From NCBI GenBank assembly GCA_000333855.2, contig CM007324.1, forward strand, positions 352,735 through 416,734: a stretch of 64,000 bases of DNA, written 5' to 3'. A program made the translations under genes and the position numbers. Origin of the DNA: Endotrypanum monterogeii. Lineage: Eukaryota; Euglenozoa; Kinetoplastea; Trypanosomatida; Trypanosomatidae. This document shows positions 50,732 through 62,398 of this stretch, piece after piece. The notes beneath the pieces were generated by a model, which saw only the letters and a program-made list of their open reading frames with translations, was not told the DNA's origin and did not search any database. The stretch's first letter is position 1. The number at the start of each line of letters is the position of its first letter.

Positions 50732-51347
50732 AACGGGTACGCAAAACCTAAAGCAAAAATCAGTAGAGGAGGCTTCTACGCCACAGAGAAAATGGTGTGT
50801 GCGCGTGCGCTTGTGTGACCACGTGTCAGTGGAAATCGTTCAACCCTCAGCGAGCGTACGCCGCGGGAGCCTGTATGCACTTCACTTGTGCGGAAAGGGG
50901 AAAAACGCACACACAGTACTGAAACGGGGCAAGCAAGTGCGTTGTAGCACAGCGCCGTGAAGTACCGGTCTCTGTCGCCGCTATGTTTTTTTTTCGCTGC
51001 GATAAGTAGGGATGGGAGGGGAGTGGAGGTGAAGCGCAGCGGAAGACAGGGTGTATGGCTTGTGGTGAAGGGAAGGGAAAAGAATACAACACGAGGAAGC
51101 ATCAAAGGAAAGGTGAGATCTTGACGGCGTCGGCAGCACCGGAATAGACGAGCGTACTCAAATTCCTATCCCTGCGGACAACAAAAACTCATGCAGGCCG
51201 ACACGACGATCAGAAAAAGTGGATAAGATGACAGCGTACTAGCGGTGCGCGTACGCGGGGAAACATGAAAGGCTGTGCCAGCAGCTATGCGGACAATTGG
51301 GCACTCCTGTACCTGGAGGCTAGCAGTGATTCCATGTCACTGTAATA

Positions 51348-51381
<34 letters not shown>

Positions 51382-51571
51382 TGTAAGTGTGTGTGTGTGT
51401 GTGTGTGTGTGTGCGGGAATTTTCCGCGTCAGAAAATCAGCAGGAGCTCTAGACTTGTATACAGTATACAAGACCAAGCTGTACTAGAGGTGCGCGACTT
51501 CGGTTTGAGAAGGCCTAACCTACAACAACACTCACTGGGTGGTAGTCCTCAACGCACAGCATTCAGCTTCC
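50732..51571. other. Intergenic region, no gene seen
   Basis: Contains a T run at 50985-50992, (TA)n at 51353-51378 and (TG)n at 51386-51413. It spans the leader of the 301-aa gene and the 3' flank of the 168-aa gene. Confidence 0.6.
50748..50775 (-). promoter_or_regulatory. Trans-splice acceptor of the 301-aa gene
   Basis: Minus-strand pyrimidine-rich stretch followed by CTTTAG, with AG at 50748-50749, 16 nt before the ATG. Confidence 0.55.
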
Positions 51572-52078
51572 TCAGTCTTGCGGTGTACCATCGTAGCGTC
51601 TGCTGCGCAGTAGACTTCGCGCCTGAGCAACCATCTCCGGCGTAACCTCCGTCGCTGCAAGGCGTTCGCCTCGCTCCGCTTTCGATTCATCAGAAGCAAG
51701 CCTGTTATCGGCGTTGACCAGAAGCCCACTCGGTTTGTCATGGTAGCTGTAACCCCTCACGCCATCGTAGACGCCGTCTGGCGCGTCAGGCACGTATGTC
51801 GGCTTAAAGTCCCTCTGGTAGTACTGTTGACGATTCATCTCGATATTGTCGAGAATTTCATTTGCGCGCTTCGACTGCTGCCGTCCGACGTACAGAGCAA
51901 AAATACCGGCGCCCACGGTCAGCGTGCCACGCCACTCCATCCACACTGTGCGCACGACACCCCGTTCACCGAATCGTGCAAGTACCTCGGGGTTTTCGAT
52001 GCCCAGCCACCACGCCCTGATGCGCGTGAACGTGCTCACATGGTGCACGAGCCGCGGATGCGTGAGATTTGGCGGCAT
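51572..52078 (-). CDS. Small single-span membrane protein, probably mitochondrial, 168 aa
   Basis: No family recognised. Residues 1-47 are basic and rich in Arg, His and Trp, resembling a mitochondrial targeting region. One short hydrophobic span lies at about 51-65 (GTLTVGAGIFALYVG). It is followed by a charged helix (QQSKRANEILDNIEMN, 67-82) and a hydrophilic tail with a Tyr/Pro-rich segment (YYQRDFKPTYVPDAPDG, 86-102). This layout is typical of small accessory subunits of mitochondrial inner-membrane complexes, which are divergent in kinetoplastids, but the assignment is inference. The ATG is the first of the frame. An AG lies 12-13 nt upstream, preceded by T-rich and (TA)n sequence on the coding strand. 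Confidence 0.75.
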   Translation of the reverse strand: MPPNLTHPRLVHHVSTFTRIRAWWLGIENPEVLARFGERGVVRTVWMEWRGTLTVGAGIFALYVGRQQSKRANEILDNIEMNRQQYYQRDFKPTYVPDAPDGVYDGVRGYSYHDKPSGLLVNADNRLASDESKAERGERLAATEVTPEMVAQARSLLRSRRYDGTPQD

Positions 52079-54187
52079 GGATCGTAGCTCCCACCCAAAA
52101 ATATATATATATATATCGCTGAATTGTGAGCTCCAGACAACTTTTCTCTATTCCACTGGGGGTGCTGTAGGTATGACCTCGTCCATCAATCAAAACACAC
52201 ACACGCTCGGAAAGACGCTGTCGCGTAAAGCGTAGCCTATGAAGGCGGAAATAATAGTAATGAGTAGCAGCGCTTCGCGCAGCGGGTAGTGAAGACATGT
52301 GACGGCGAGAGGAGGGGGAGGGAAGGGAAAGGAGGATATTCTAGTTATCGGGTTCGAAGGGAGGAGTCACCGTCGACGTTCACCAAGATCGAGCGGGATA
52401 TGGGGCACTGAACCCCAAGCAGATCAAGAAAGCATAACATGAATAAAGACGAGGATGAAGGGGGGGGGGGGGCCAACGTGGGTCTTGGGGGCGGGGAAGG
52501 TGTGCACGCCTTGACCCGGCTAGGTGATTCACCCACAACAACGAGTTCTATCCCCCTTGCCTTACCATCTTTTTTTTATTTTTGTACGTTGGTCTTCTGA
52601 AAATTAACCCAAGCGTACGATGCCGGGGTATACGCACAGAGACGTGAACTGTTGGTGGAGCGTATGGCGGAGAAGGCTGGGACAACTGTGTAAGTATGCA
52701 TATAGAAGCAAGACAATCGAGTGGGCCGTCTTTGACATGAGCCCCTCACCTCTCACGGGTGCCTTCAACATCGATCGCAGGAGGTCCACTCGATTGAGTA
52801 TTGTGAAGGAGATGTGAACACGCGAAGCCTTCCATGACATCGGAAAAAAATAAAATAAAATAGGGAAGCGATTTACGGTGAAATGTGCCGTATAGGGGAG
52901 AAGAGGAGGAGGCGGGGGGGAGGGGGGAACAACAAACGAGCGCCCGTAGATAAAACAATATCAACTATACCAGCTGAAATATGGGGAGGAAGGAGTGGAC
53001 GGAGGAGGGAGGAGGAGGAGAACGAAGATCAGAAAACGCCGATAACATCAGAAATATTCGCTTTATTTAAAATTCATTTCTCACGGTATTCGGTATGTTT
53101 TACTGCAACCCCGAAAAGGCTCGACTCAGTAGAAACTACTGTAGAGGCAAAAGACGAGTAAGAAAATTCGGCGGCATTGATGAGGAGAAGTATGTGTGTG
53201 TATGTGTGTTTGGGGGGGGGGGTTGCCGGAGACAAAAAAAAAAAAGCAATGCCCTGAAGGTCCAACCTTGTCAGCCACCCTCTTTCCTCCACCATGTCTT
53301 CGAGTCTGAGGTCCACGTGGACATCAGCGCACCCAGAGCGCCCCGCCAAATCCCTTTCATTCCTGCGCCGCTTTTCTGATTTGGGGGCTCCGGGGAGGGG
53401 AGGGGAGGGGGGGGGGGAATGGGCTCATCGGAATCCACGACAAAGAGGGCGAGAATGGGAAAAGAAGCATGATGGGTTTCGAGGACGGGAAAGAGGGGGA
53501 AGAGACTATGTATCTTTCACAAAAAAAAAAAAAGATGAGGCCTTGGTATCCTCCAACCAGCGCCTACAAGAAAAACTTGTCTGCTGGTGGTCCACTACTT
53601 GCCTTGCACCCCACCCCTCTCCCCCCCCCCCCCACACACAGAGGCTTCCACTCTCGGTCGCCCTTCGACGTACCCACACTTCCCTTTGATACCGCCCTCA
53701 CCTCCCCCCATTCTGCCCCTTTCTGTGTCTCGTCACCCTTACACATTGTAGACCGTACCCTGTCATAACATATCTGTGAAATCCCCACAATACAAGAGAA
53801 AAGAGGCGTTCATCTAGACCTGCACCCAGCATTACAGAAGTCGCCTACAGGTGAAGCAAGACTTCTCCCCTTCCCCGCCGCCGTCCCTTCCTTCTCCGTG
53901 AGAAAGAAGTGCAATACTCGATGGTGACATGAAACGAATTTCTCGGCTTTTTTTTTTCATCTGAGTACATATACTTTTTTCTTTTACCATTTGAGGGGAT
54001 GCAAAAAGAGGGGCGGCCCACCGCAACCATTTCACCGCACACGTCTCGTAGGCCATACTTCACTGAGGACTCTACACGATGCATCGAATGCATAGCACTC
54101 GTGCATCTGTGTGTACTCGCAAGCGCATTCCATTGACATGGTATCCCCTCAGGGAAATATCCTTCCCCTCCTAGGCCTCTTTTTTTT
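52079..54187. other. 2.1-kb intergenic region, no gene seen
   Basis: Contains (TA)n at 52100-52117, a G run at 52460-52472, a T-rich stretch at 52571-52580, G runs at 53212-53222 and 53408-53418, A runs at 53234-53245 and 53521-53533 and a C run at 53621-53633. It should hold the long 3' untranslated region of the FBPase gene. Confidence 0.6.
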
Positions 54188-55243
54188 TTACAGCTTACTA
54201 GACAACTTCTTCGGCGCCTCTGTCGTTACGCTGCGGTCGCGAAAGGCCATACACAAGTCCACTTCCTGGCGGCTGCCAAGGTAGACTGGCGTGCGCTGAT
54301 GGAGACGACTGATAGACTGCTCTAAGACACGTCCATTGCTGCCCATCGCCTTACCGCCTGCCTGTTCCACGATCATAGCCATTGGTGCGGCTTCATAAAG
54401 GAAACGCAGCTTGCCCTCCACCTGGCTCGAATCCTTCGGGTAGCAGAAGATGCCACCATAGAGAAGGGTTCGGTGGATGTCGCCCACCATCGAGCCGATG
54501 TAGCGCGCGCTGTACTGTACCTTCTTGTTTGTCTTGAGGTAATTCACGTAATCCTTAAACCACGGCTCCCATTTCCCGTAGTTGCCCTCGTTGACGCTGT
54601 AGATGCCACGCTTCTTTGGGATGCTGATGTGCGGATGGGTAAGAATGAACTCGCCAATGTTGGGATCCAATGTGAACCCGTCCACCCCTTGGCCAGTCGT
54701 CAACACGAGGTTGGTGGCACTCCCGTAGACGGCGTACCCAGCAGAAACCATATCAGTACCTTTCAGTGTTCGGATTATCGCGTTGGCTTCCTCGACCGTG
54801 TTGATCTTCGTGTCCTTCGGCAATCGCCAGACACCCCAGATCGAGCCTACAGAAACGTTGGCATCGATGTTGCTGCTGCCATCGAGAGGGTCAAAAAAGA
54901 TCAAATAGTCACCACGGTGCTCGCGATCAGCGACGATCATTTCGTTCTCCTCTTCGCTGCCGATGACGCACACACTCGTGGAGCTCAGCAAATACGCTTT
55001 GAAGGCCATGTTCGAGATGACGTCCAACTTCGCCTGATGGTCACCTGTCGCATTGGCCGAATCTCCAGCGATATAGCCCAGAATTCCCTTCATGCCAGCA
55101 CGCCGGATATTTTTCTCGATCACCTTCACCGAGGTCTGAATTGCCATCATCAAGAGCGTGAACCCGCCGCGACTGTGCTTTGGCTGGTTCTTGATGATGT
55201 ACTGGGTGAGGGTGACGGGGGTGAGGGTGCGACGGGAGTCCAT
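54188..55243 (-). CDS. FBP: Fructose-1,6-bisphosphatase, glycosomal
   Basis: This 351-residue enzyme hydrolyses fructose-1,6-bisphosphate to fructose-6-phosphate in gluconeogenesis, which amastigote-stage Leishmania depend on for hexose supply. The metal-binding DPLDGSSN motif is at residues 118-125, with upstream acidic metal ligands in GSEEENE (95-101). The substrate-binding part contains YSVNEGNYGKW, YSARYIGSMVGD and GGIFCYPKD, all typical of type I FBPase. The last three residues are SKL, the type 1 peroxisomal signal that sends proteins to glycosomes. The start at 55243 is the first ATG; a GTG four codons upstream is not credible. Length and ends agree with known Leishmania FBPase as I recall it. 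A likely splice acceptor AG is at 55388-55389, giving a leader of about 145 nt. Confidence 0.97.
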   Translation of the reverse strand: MDSRRTLTPVTLTQYIIKNQPKHSRGGFTLLMMAIQTSVKVIEKNIRRAGMKGILGYIAGDSANATGDHQAKLDVISNMAFKAYLLSSTSVCVIGSEEENEMIVADREHRGDYLIFFDPLDGSSNIDANVSVGSIWGVWRLPKDTKINTVEEANAIIRTLKGTDMVSAGYAVYGSATNLVLTTGQGVDGFTLDPNIGEFILTHPHISIPKKRGIYSVNEGNYGKWEPWFKDYVNYLKTNKKVQYSARYIGSMVGDIHRTLLYGGIFCYPKDSSQVEGKLRFLYEAAPMAMIVEQAGGKAMGSNGRVLEQSISRLHQRTPVYLGSRQEVDLCMAFRDRSVTTEAPKKLSSKL

Positions 55244-55433
55244 GATGGGCAACACAGAAACACACAGACACCGAATAAAATAAAATATAAAAAAAAGGGG
55301 TTATTGTCGAATAGAAGGGGAAAAATAGAAAGAGAAATGACGTCGAAGGCGAGGGGGTAATATCGACGTCTGCGCTGAAATACTCGACTAGTGTAGCAGT
55401 CGGCCCGCGACAGGAGAAAAGAGAGATATGTAA

Positions 55434-55465
<32 letters not shown>

Positions 55466-57039
55466 TTTGGAAAGAAGACACAACGAGGGTGGCCAAAAAG
55501 GCCAACGGGGAAAAAAAAGGGGAAAATGGGGGGGATGTTTTTTTTCGCCCAGAGTAGCGATGGATCGGTAGACAGCCGACGTGTAAGGTGCGTGCACACA
55601 CACACAGAGAAACAAAAATAGAAAAAAATTAGAAAAACTGAGACTTCTAACGTCGAGACGTACAGAAAAATAGTGTGGAGAGGAGAGGATGGAGAAGAAA
55701 GGAGCGCGAGCGAGGAGACAAAGGAAGAAAAATGTATTCGTCCGAATTTGAATGTTGGGAAATGATGCTCTGTGAGCAAAACAGAATAATATGATAGGTC
55801 GCCTAAAATACAAAGGCAATGGTGCAACACTTCACAGCCGAGGATACTTTCACATACGTTTTTTTTTTTTCTCAGGTAGCAAAAGAAGCGAGCGCGTATC
55901 TGAGGTACGTCAGCCAGAAGGGACCGTGATGGAGCAGGTAATGGTGTGTGTGTCTGCGGCAGATTGAGCGAAAGGGCGGCGCTGGACAAAAAGTAGTAAT
56001 TGTAATGAATGCAGAGAATGATGAACTCCATCAGGAGACACATGCCGCGTGACAGAGCGAGCGGAGGAGGGGAAAAAAAAAACCGGCGACGCGTAAAAAG
56101 AAGGGTAATTAAAAAAAAAAAAAATAAACGTCAGGGAAAGGAAGAGTGAAACATCGCGGATAGAAATGTGTGAAAGTGAGGGAAGGGGGGGAGGAGGGGG
56201 TGCTGCCAAGTGAGAAGCACAACAGCTCTACTCATGCCAAGACGAATGAATCTCTCCAAATTCAAAAACGGGATGCCGTACCACCGCAACAACAGTCGTC
56301 GAGTGGTGAGAGGACCATGACAACTGGTACTTTGCTTACTCTGTTGTATTTTCCCTGCCCTCAACCACAAAAAAAAAAAAACAGAGAAATAGAATATTTC
56401 CCCGGCGAAAAAAAAAAACACCCATGTGGTGGCTTTCAGATAATACTTCCCTTTCCTATTACCGCCGCCACTCTTCATTGGGTGATGACTAGTAGTCGTT
56501 CTTCTTCTTTTTGTTCACCTGACCAACCCCATACCCACCAGCACCCACGCACCATGCGGGTTCCTGAGTGCGAACGCTTCCCCTTTTTCCTCTGCTTGAT
56601 CTTCCATACTGTTACGAGAAAGGATGCAGATGAACTGTGGATCAGGGAAAGCCATGAGGGGCGTGAACACGCAGGGGGAATGAGAATGAGAATGAAAAAT
56701 AAGCTGACGGAAAAGAGGAGCGCTGTTCTCACACGCCATTGCTCCGTCCCCTTCAGTGGTGAGCGAAAAGAGACGTGAAGCGGGCATGAGGCAGTTCCTG
56801 ATGTTGCGCATCCACGCCATTCAGGTGTGCGCACGGATGCACCAAGAATAAGAGTCCTGCGTGTCGCATCGACATACCTAGGGCCTGTGAAAACGTGTAG
56901 AAAGTAGAGAAAAAAAAAGGGAGGAGAGGAGGTGAGGGAAGGGTCACACCTCGGCGCCTTTCCGCCCTCCCCTCCCCCCCATCCTCCCTCAGTCCCTTTC
57001 TGCCGTGGGGTAGACACAGAAGCCAACAAGTCAGCTTCC
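55244..57039. other. 1.8-kb intergenic region, no gene seen
   Basis: Contains (TG)n at 55434-55462, T runs near 55537-55545 and 55859-55871, and A runs near 56074-56083, 56108-56124, 56370-56382 and 56408-56418. It spans the FBPase leader and the 3' flank of the FkbM-like gene. Confidence 0.6.
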
Positions 57040-58101
57040 TCACTCAGAAGCCATTGTGCGGCGGGCAAAAACAGAGCGAATCCTCAGTACATCGTGTGAT
57101 ACCCATTCCTCTCGTGCGGTGTGCACCTCTTGGAAGCCCTTTGCCTTCAACAGCTGCACCACACGGCACACTCTGCCCTGCACATCGTGCACCTCAACGA
57201 CAAGCTGCTCGATGCGCTTCCACTCCAAGTCGGTGATACCCTGTAGTACATCCCACTCAGCCCCCTCGACATCCACCTTCACCAATGTGATCGAACCCTC
57301 AGTGAGGCGACGGCGCATTGTAGAGTCTGTCATACGGGACGATGCGCGCTTCAGCAGCTCCCCGAAAGAGACACAGTCGCATCGCACACGCCTCCGTTGT
57401 GATGGAGATACCACCAAGAAAATCACAAACAGCAGCAGCATCGGCGTGAGCAGCACCACCATCACCCACCCTATAAGACGCCTCTCAAGCAACCAACACA
57501 GAAGAAGCGTCGGTTTTGCTGGCAAGTTTCCTGCAGTGACACTATCACGCCCTATCACCGACAGCTGCGTGCACAGAGATGCAGCCCGCCAGGGACGAAT
57601 GATCTCTGCCTCGTACATGGAGGCCCCAGCAGTCACACGTGGGTCAACGTGGAACTCGGCGCCTTTCAGGAACGTGGTCGATACGCCCAACTGTTCCACC
57701 CACACCTGCTGCCCGTAGCGTCTCGTATTCTCCTCCGTCAACGCGCACAGACGAGGGATCGGCTCGGCAGCGACAATAACCGCCGTTGGGTTCATCTCCA
57801 TGACAAACACGCTAAAAAGACCAACGTGGCTTCCGATGTCGATGACCAACGGACTTCCAGTCGCGGGAACATGAACACCATAGCGCATGTACACCGTATC
57901 TGCGAAGATCTCTCGTGCCACCATCGCCGTTCCCCAGTCTCCGCGAACGGCCTTGTAGTCTACAGACCTAGCGCAGCCGAAGGCATCGGTAAAGTTCTGT
58001 GTGCGTGTAGTGAGTTGGTCAGTGCGCAAGACCCACTGATGAGCCCACACGCACAATGCAACGTATGCCCCTAAGCAGCCAGCCAGGAAGATGAGTACCA
58101 T
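57040..58101 (-). CDS. FkbM-family methyltransferase with two membrane segments
   Basis: The 353-residue protein has the FkbM methyltransferase signature, a Rossmann-fold SAM-dependent family that often O-methylates sugars or small molecules. Motif I is VIDIGSHVG (86-94), the acidic loop AAEP ends near 114, and the hallmark VKVDVEGAEWDVLQG lies at 264-278, followed by EQLVVEVHD. The N-terminus is a hydrophobic anchor (about 1-20). Unusually, a second hydrophobic stretch at about 198-231 (GWVMVVLLTPMLLLFVIFLVV within it) interrupts the catalytic domain between motif I and the DVEGAE block. The start at 58101 is the first in-frame ATG; a likely acceptor CTGCAG lies about 13 nt upstream and also removes an out-of-frame ATG at 58132. 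The substrate is unknown; location in the secretory pathway or another membrane is inferred. Confidence 0.85.
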   Translation of the reverse strand: MVLIFLAGCLGAYVALCVWAHQWVLRTDQLTTRTQNFTDAFGCARSVDYKAVRGDWGTAMVAREIFADTVYMRYGVHVPATGSPLVIDIGSHVGLFSVFVMEMNPTAVIVAAEPIPRLCALTEENTRRYGQQVWVEQLGVSTTFLKGAEFHVDPRVTAGASMYEAEIIRPWRAASLCTQLSVIGRDSVTAGNLPAKPTLLLCWLLERRLIGWVMVVLLTPMLLLFVIFLVVSPSQRRRVRCDCVSFGELLKRASSRMTDSTMRRRLTEGSITLVKVDVEGAEWDVLQGITDLEWKRIEQLVVEVHDVQGRVCRVVQLLKAKGFQEVHTAREEWVSHDVLRIRSVFARRTMASE

Positions 58102-59102
58102 AGCGATAAGACACTGCAGCGCCCGCACACATGTCGGTAAGAAAGTGAACCAAGGAGTGTAGCGCTACTGTGTTACGCGCAGCTGTCGGTAGGGAGGGGC
58201 AGCAAAGTGAGTCTGTTCTCCCCTAATATGTTCATGTGCGCTTATCTGCACTACACAAATCACGTCAACGGCAGGGAAAACCAAAACAAAAATTTAAAGA
58301 CAAAACGAGATTAGAAGAAGACGACGTGTGAAACAACAAGTGACGACGGCAGTAGACAATACAGGAGCCTGTTGGATGCCTCCCGCCCTGCCCTCTGCAC
58401 CTGCCCAGGAGACGACCAGGAAGAGGAGCGCGGCGCAGAGAGACTAGACCCCCCCCCTATCACGGGGATCCCCTGGATGATTTCCCCACCCAGGTGCGTG
58501 TATAACTCTAGCCCACAGACCTCTCCCTCATCTCGGAGCATGTAGAGTGCAGCAGAAAACCGCTCGCGCTTTCACAGTCACTAGGTATGCTGTATGTGCG
58601 CTCACGAGAAAAAAAAAAAAGAATTCTGCGCTGAACTTAGACATCGCCCCACGCCTCCTGTCCTACAGGTGTGCAGACTCGCTACTCATCTCCCCATTCG
58701 GTGGCGTCTACACTTGTGCACTCACATGGAGAGGAGAAACAACCTAGGAGGAGCCGCATTGGGGTCAACATTTTTCTTTTTTTTTCTCGCCCTCTCAGTT
58801 CGAGAGTTTTTTTTTTTTCTGTTAACGTGCAAATATAAAGACACGCACACATCAAGAGCGAGATACCCACAAAACCGTACAAACAACGATGAAAAAAAAA
58901 AATACTACCCATTTTTTTTGTTGTGTGCAGGTGTACCATCCCCTTCGCGTTGCTCCGCTGAGCTTGCACACGATGATCCACTTTACCTTTTTTTGTTGTT
59001 TTTTTCATGATATCCACTCGTTCTTGTGGAATCAAGTTTTGGCACATTAACACACGCCACAACTCAGTACCCACCCACCTCACATATTTATATATGAATT
59101 TG

Positions 59103-59139
<37 letters not shown>

Positions 59140-59399
59140 ACAGAGACAGAGACAGACATTATATGCAATAGAGCATGTGTGGCGATCCAGTTACAGGGGG
59201 GCTATCTGTAGGGATTGTCTCCATGAAGGAAGTTTCATGTACTTAATCATGAGCGCGTGTGCAGACGCCCCCAGGTGTACGCACGGCGCTTCTGACCAAA
59301 ACAAAAAGGTGAGAAAAAATTAAATAAATACCAAACGCAACTCTGCCGTTAGGTCAGCTGACAGTTTTTTTTTTTTTTTGCCCTCTTTCAAATTTGTTT

Positions 59400-59431
<32 letters not shown>

Positions 59432-59588
59432 ACGTATGGGGGAGAGGAGAAAGGTTGGACTCCACATCTCGCCCCGTTCCCTCTAGTCTCCTCCTCTCAG
59501 TCGCGGCGACTAACTATTTCGACTTGACTTTCCCATTCAGAAACAAACACGCCCAGCGACAAGTCGCACGCGGATCGCGCGCGCCGGT

Positions 59589-60110
59589 TTATCTCAAGAA
59601 GACGGGTTGATTCCCTTCTATATTTTGCCCTCCATCGTCTCTATCATGGCACACAAAAGAGATGCCCCACACACCATACTCCAACTTCAGCGGGTCCACC
59701 AGCGTATTGCGTGGCGTAAGGCAAACGTCACACATGCGGCCAATGATAAAATAGATTACCCCTCCCACAACAACATACGCCCACAAGTCAGCCCATCACT
59801 TATTTGTAGGACGTCTCACATACGCCCCCATCACACCAGCTGCCACACACTTTATCTATTACACCAACAACAAAAAAGAGGGGCAACAAATGCAGTGCAC
59901 CATCAGTACACCCCTTGAGCTCCGGCTGGAATGCGCCAGGTGCAGATCCACACCCCACCCAACACGTCTTTGACTCTGTTAACTTTCACGGACGTTAGCC
60001 ATGAGGAGGCCACCGACACGAGAAAGAAAACACACGCCATAGTGAACCACAGTGGCTCAGAGAACCTACACACCCGCACGCTCAAGTCCGGCAGGGAGGG
60101 GATATCCAAA
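59589..60110 (-). pseudogene. Possible decayed multi-span membrane protein gene
   Basis: Three hydrophobic segments occur in succession on the minus strand but in different frames or separated by stops: one with MACVFFLVSVASSW (ATG at 60040, stop at 59903), one with LLPLFFVVGVID (about 59800-59905) and one with AYVVVGGVIYFIIG (about 59589-59795), ending near EYGVWGISFVC. Frameshifts or stops separate them and the first and third frames lack a good start codon. The pattern vaguely recalls a four-helix surface protein such as an amastin, with WG followed by C five residues later, but that match is by eye only. It could also be chance. Confidence 0.25.
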
Positions 60111-62345
60111 AAAAAAAAGGGAGGTGAATAGTATCCACACCCACAATTTTAGGAAAAAAAAACGCAGCACTGGTGAGCACATCGCATCTGCACATATAAG
60201 CTGACACGAGAAGGAAACGTTGCGTAGAGGAAGTTAGAGGGACGGCAGATGAAGGGGTCGACCATTGCTCGTGCATCGTGTAGATCGTGCTTTTTTTTTT
60301 CTTAGCTTTTGTTTTGTGGCACGGGCTGTAATTTCACAGAGGAGCACGAGAACCACGGAAAAGAGAACGCAATGAAAGCGGGGTCAACCCCCCTCTGCGA
60401 GGAAAAGAAAAAACAGAGGTGACAAGTGAGCAAACAAGCGAGCACAAAGACGAAGGGGAAGTGATGAGGAAGAGAGGGGGAGAGAAAAGAAGGAAAACAA
60501 ATTGAAAAAAAAAATCAGACAGACACATACGCGCACCTAACAAAAGCTAATTTTCTCCTTCAGCTTCGAGTCTTCCTTTTCTTGTTCCCCCTGTGTTTGT
60601 CCCCTCGCAGCAGTCGTCTCTGCCTCACTTGTACGGAAAGAAGGAAATTACATGAACAACGCTAAAAAAGAGGGAGAGAATCGCGACGATGCTTACTGCA
60701 GATGCACAAGCTCCTTTTGCCTTCATCCCTTCTGCCTGCGTTATCTGCACTACGGCGTGTCGAAGAATCCATCCACGTTTCTGTTGTCGCTTCGACGCGT
60801 GAAAATAGTATGGAAGAGAGCACCGGTCAGCGACAAACCGTCAATCACGGAGTCAGACCTCTGTGACCCACCATAATGTGTCTGTACGTTGAGGTCTATT
60901 TCTTATCCCACATAGCCTACAAGCCAGTCTTGTCTATCATGTCCATTCCTTTTTTTCTTTGAGGTGGCTGTGGGGAGCGCACCTATGTGGTGTTCCTCCA
61001 GATGCACTTTGGAAAAAAAAAAACATGTCACGAAAAGAGCGACGCTGACGAAAACAGACGTTGTCCTGCGGACGCATAAGAGAGAAGCACCTGCAAAATA
61101 CGATCGTCTGGCACCAGATAAAGAAGAAACATGAGTTGTGCTTTTTTTTTTAAACCCCGTTCTGAACAGCACCGGTGGCCACACATGCAATACCCATAAG
61201 TAGAACATCATTTCCTCGTTGGTGCGAAAATAATTTAAATACAAGTCGGAAGGAATGATCAGAGGTGGGGGAGGGGAGGGAAAGACCGGGGAAAAAAAAA
61301 ACAGTCAGGGAGAAAAAAAGTAGTTCAGCGGTTGTGTGTGTATGTTTGTGTGTGCGTGTGCGAGGAAGAAGAGGGAGAGAAGAGAAGGGCAGCAATATGT
61401 AGAAATAAATATAAATATATTTATTTTTATGCCGACCTCTTTTCTACAGTCTTCGGGGAAAAAAAAAAGAAATCAGCCAAGTAAACAACAGAAAAAGAGG
61501 GGAAACGAAGAGGACATAAAAAAAAAAAACAGAGACAGGTGAATAAGGAGGGAGAGCAAACAATTTTTAAAAAGTGGGTAGGGTAAGCGGAATATAGCGG
61601 TGACACGGTGAAGGAGAGGGGTCAGAGGAACTGATGTGGATGCTCGTTCTCCCACCCCTGTCGGCCGCGGGCTTCCTCACACGAGCAGCAGCAGCACCGG
61701 AAGCTTGTGTTACCTCTTGTTATTTGCTGCTCGTCAACACTGTACCTGAGCGCTCCTTTCCATTTGACTTTCCCCTTTTCTCCCCTACCCCCGTTGCCCA
61801 TTGCCTGTGCACACACATTCCAATGCACAGTCTCCACCTTTTCCATGTATCTCTCTTCATTCCCGACTCCTAAAAGGGAGACCCGCCACACCCGCTCAGA
61901 AAGTCATCACAAAAAAAAAAAAAGTTAAGCAACGAAATGAGAGCGGTCATGTGAAATGGGCGGAGGCACATCTCCTTCCTTCCAATTAAGCGTGTCAGTT
62001 CTGGTATACGGTGCGGGTGCGAGTGCGAGCGTAGTACCTAGGAAGCGAAGGAAAACTAAAGGGGGCGACAGATAAGACCCGCACATCCGCAGAGTAGAGA
62101 AAAGGACGTTGACTGGAGAGGGGAATTATATACATACATATAGAATTCCCAAAAGGAAAGGGGAGACATCACGAAATAAGCACAACGAGAGCGAAGAAGA
62201 CGAGGGGAATGGGAGAAGAGGGGAGAAAAAATAGTTTGACAGAACACAAATGAACTAAAACAGCGAAAATGGACAACAGGAAAGCAGTGAAGCAACAAAC
62301 CAGCTAACACGCACAGACACATACCTACCTACACGCACAATCGTT

Positions 62346-62397
<52 letters not shown>

Positions 62398-62398
62398 A
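62346..62398. repeat. Interrupted (TA)n microsatellite
   Basis: About 50 nt of TA with single C and G interruptions in the gene-poor right flank. Confidence 0.95.

Noticed and set aside
54473..55360. 295-codon plus-strand frame opposite FBPase
   Set aside because: Antisense to a certain gene, runs against the direction of the unit and has no protein features.
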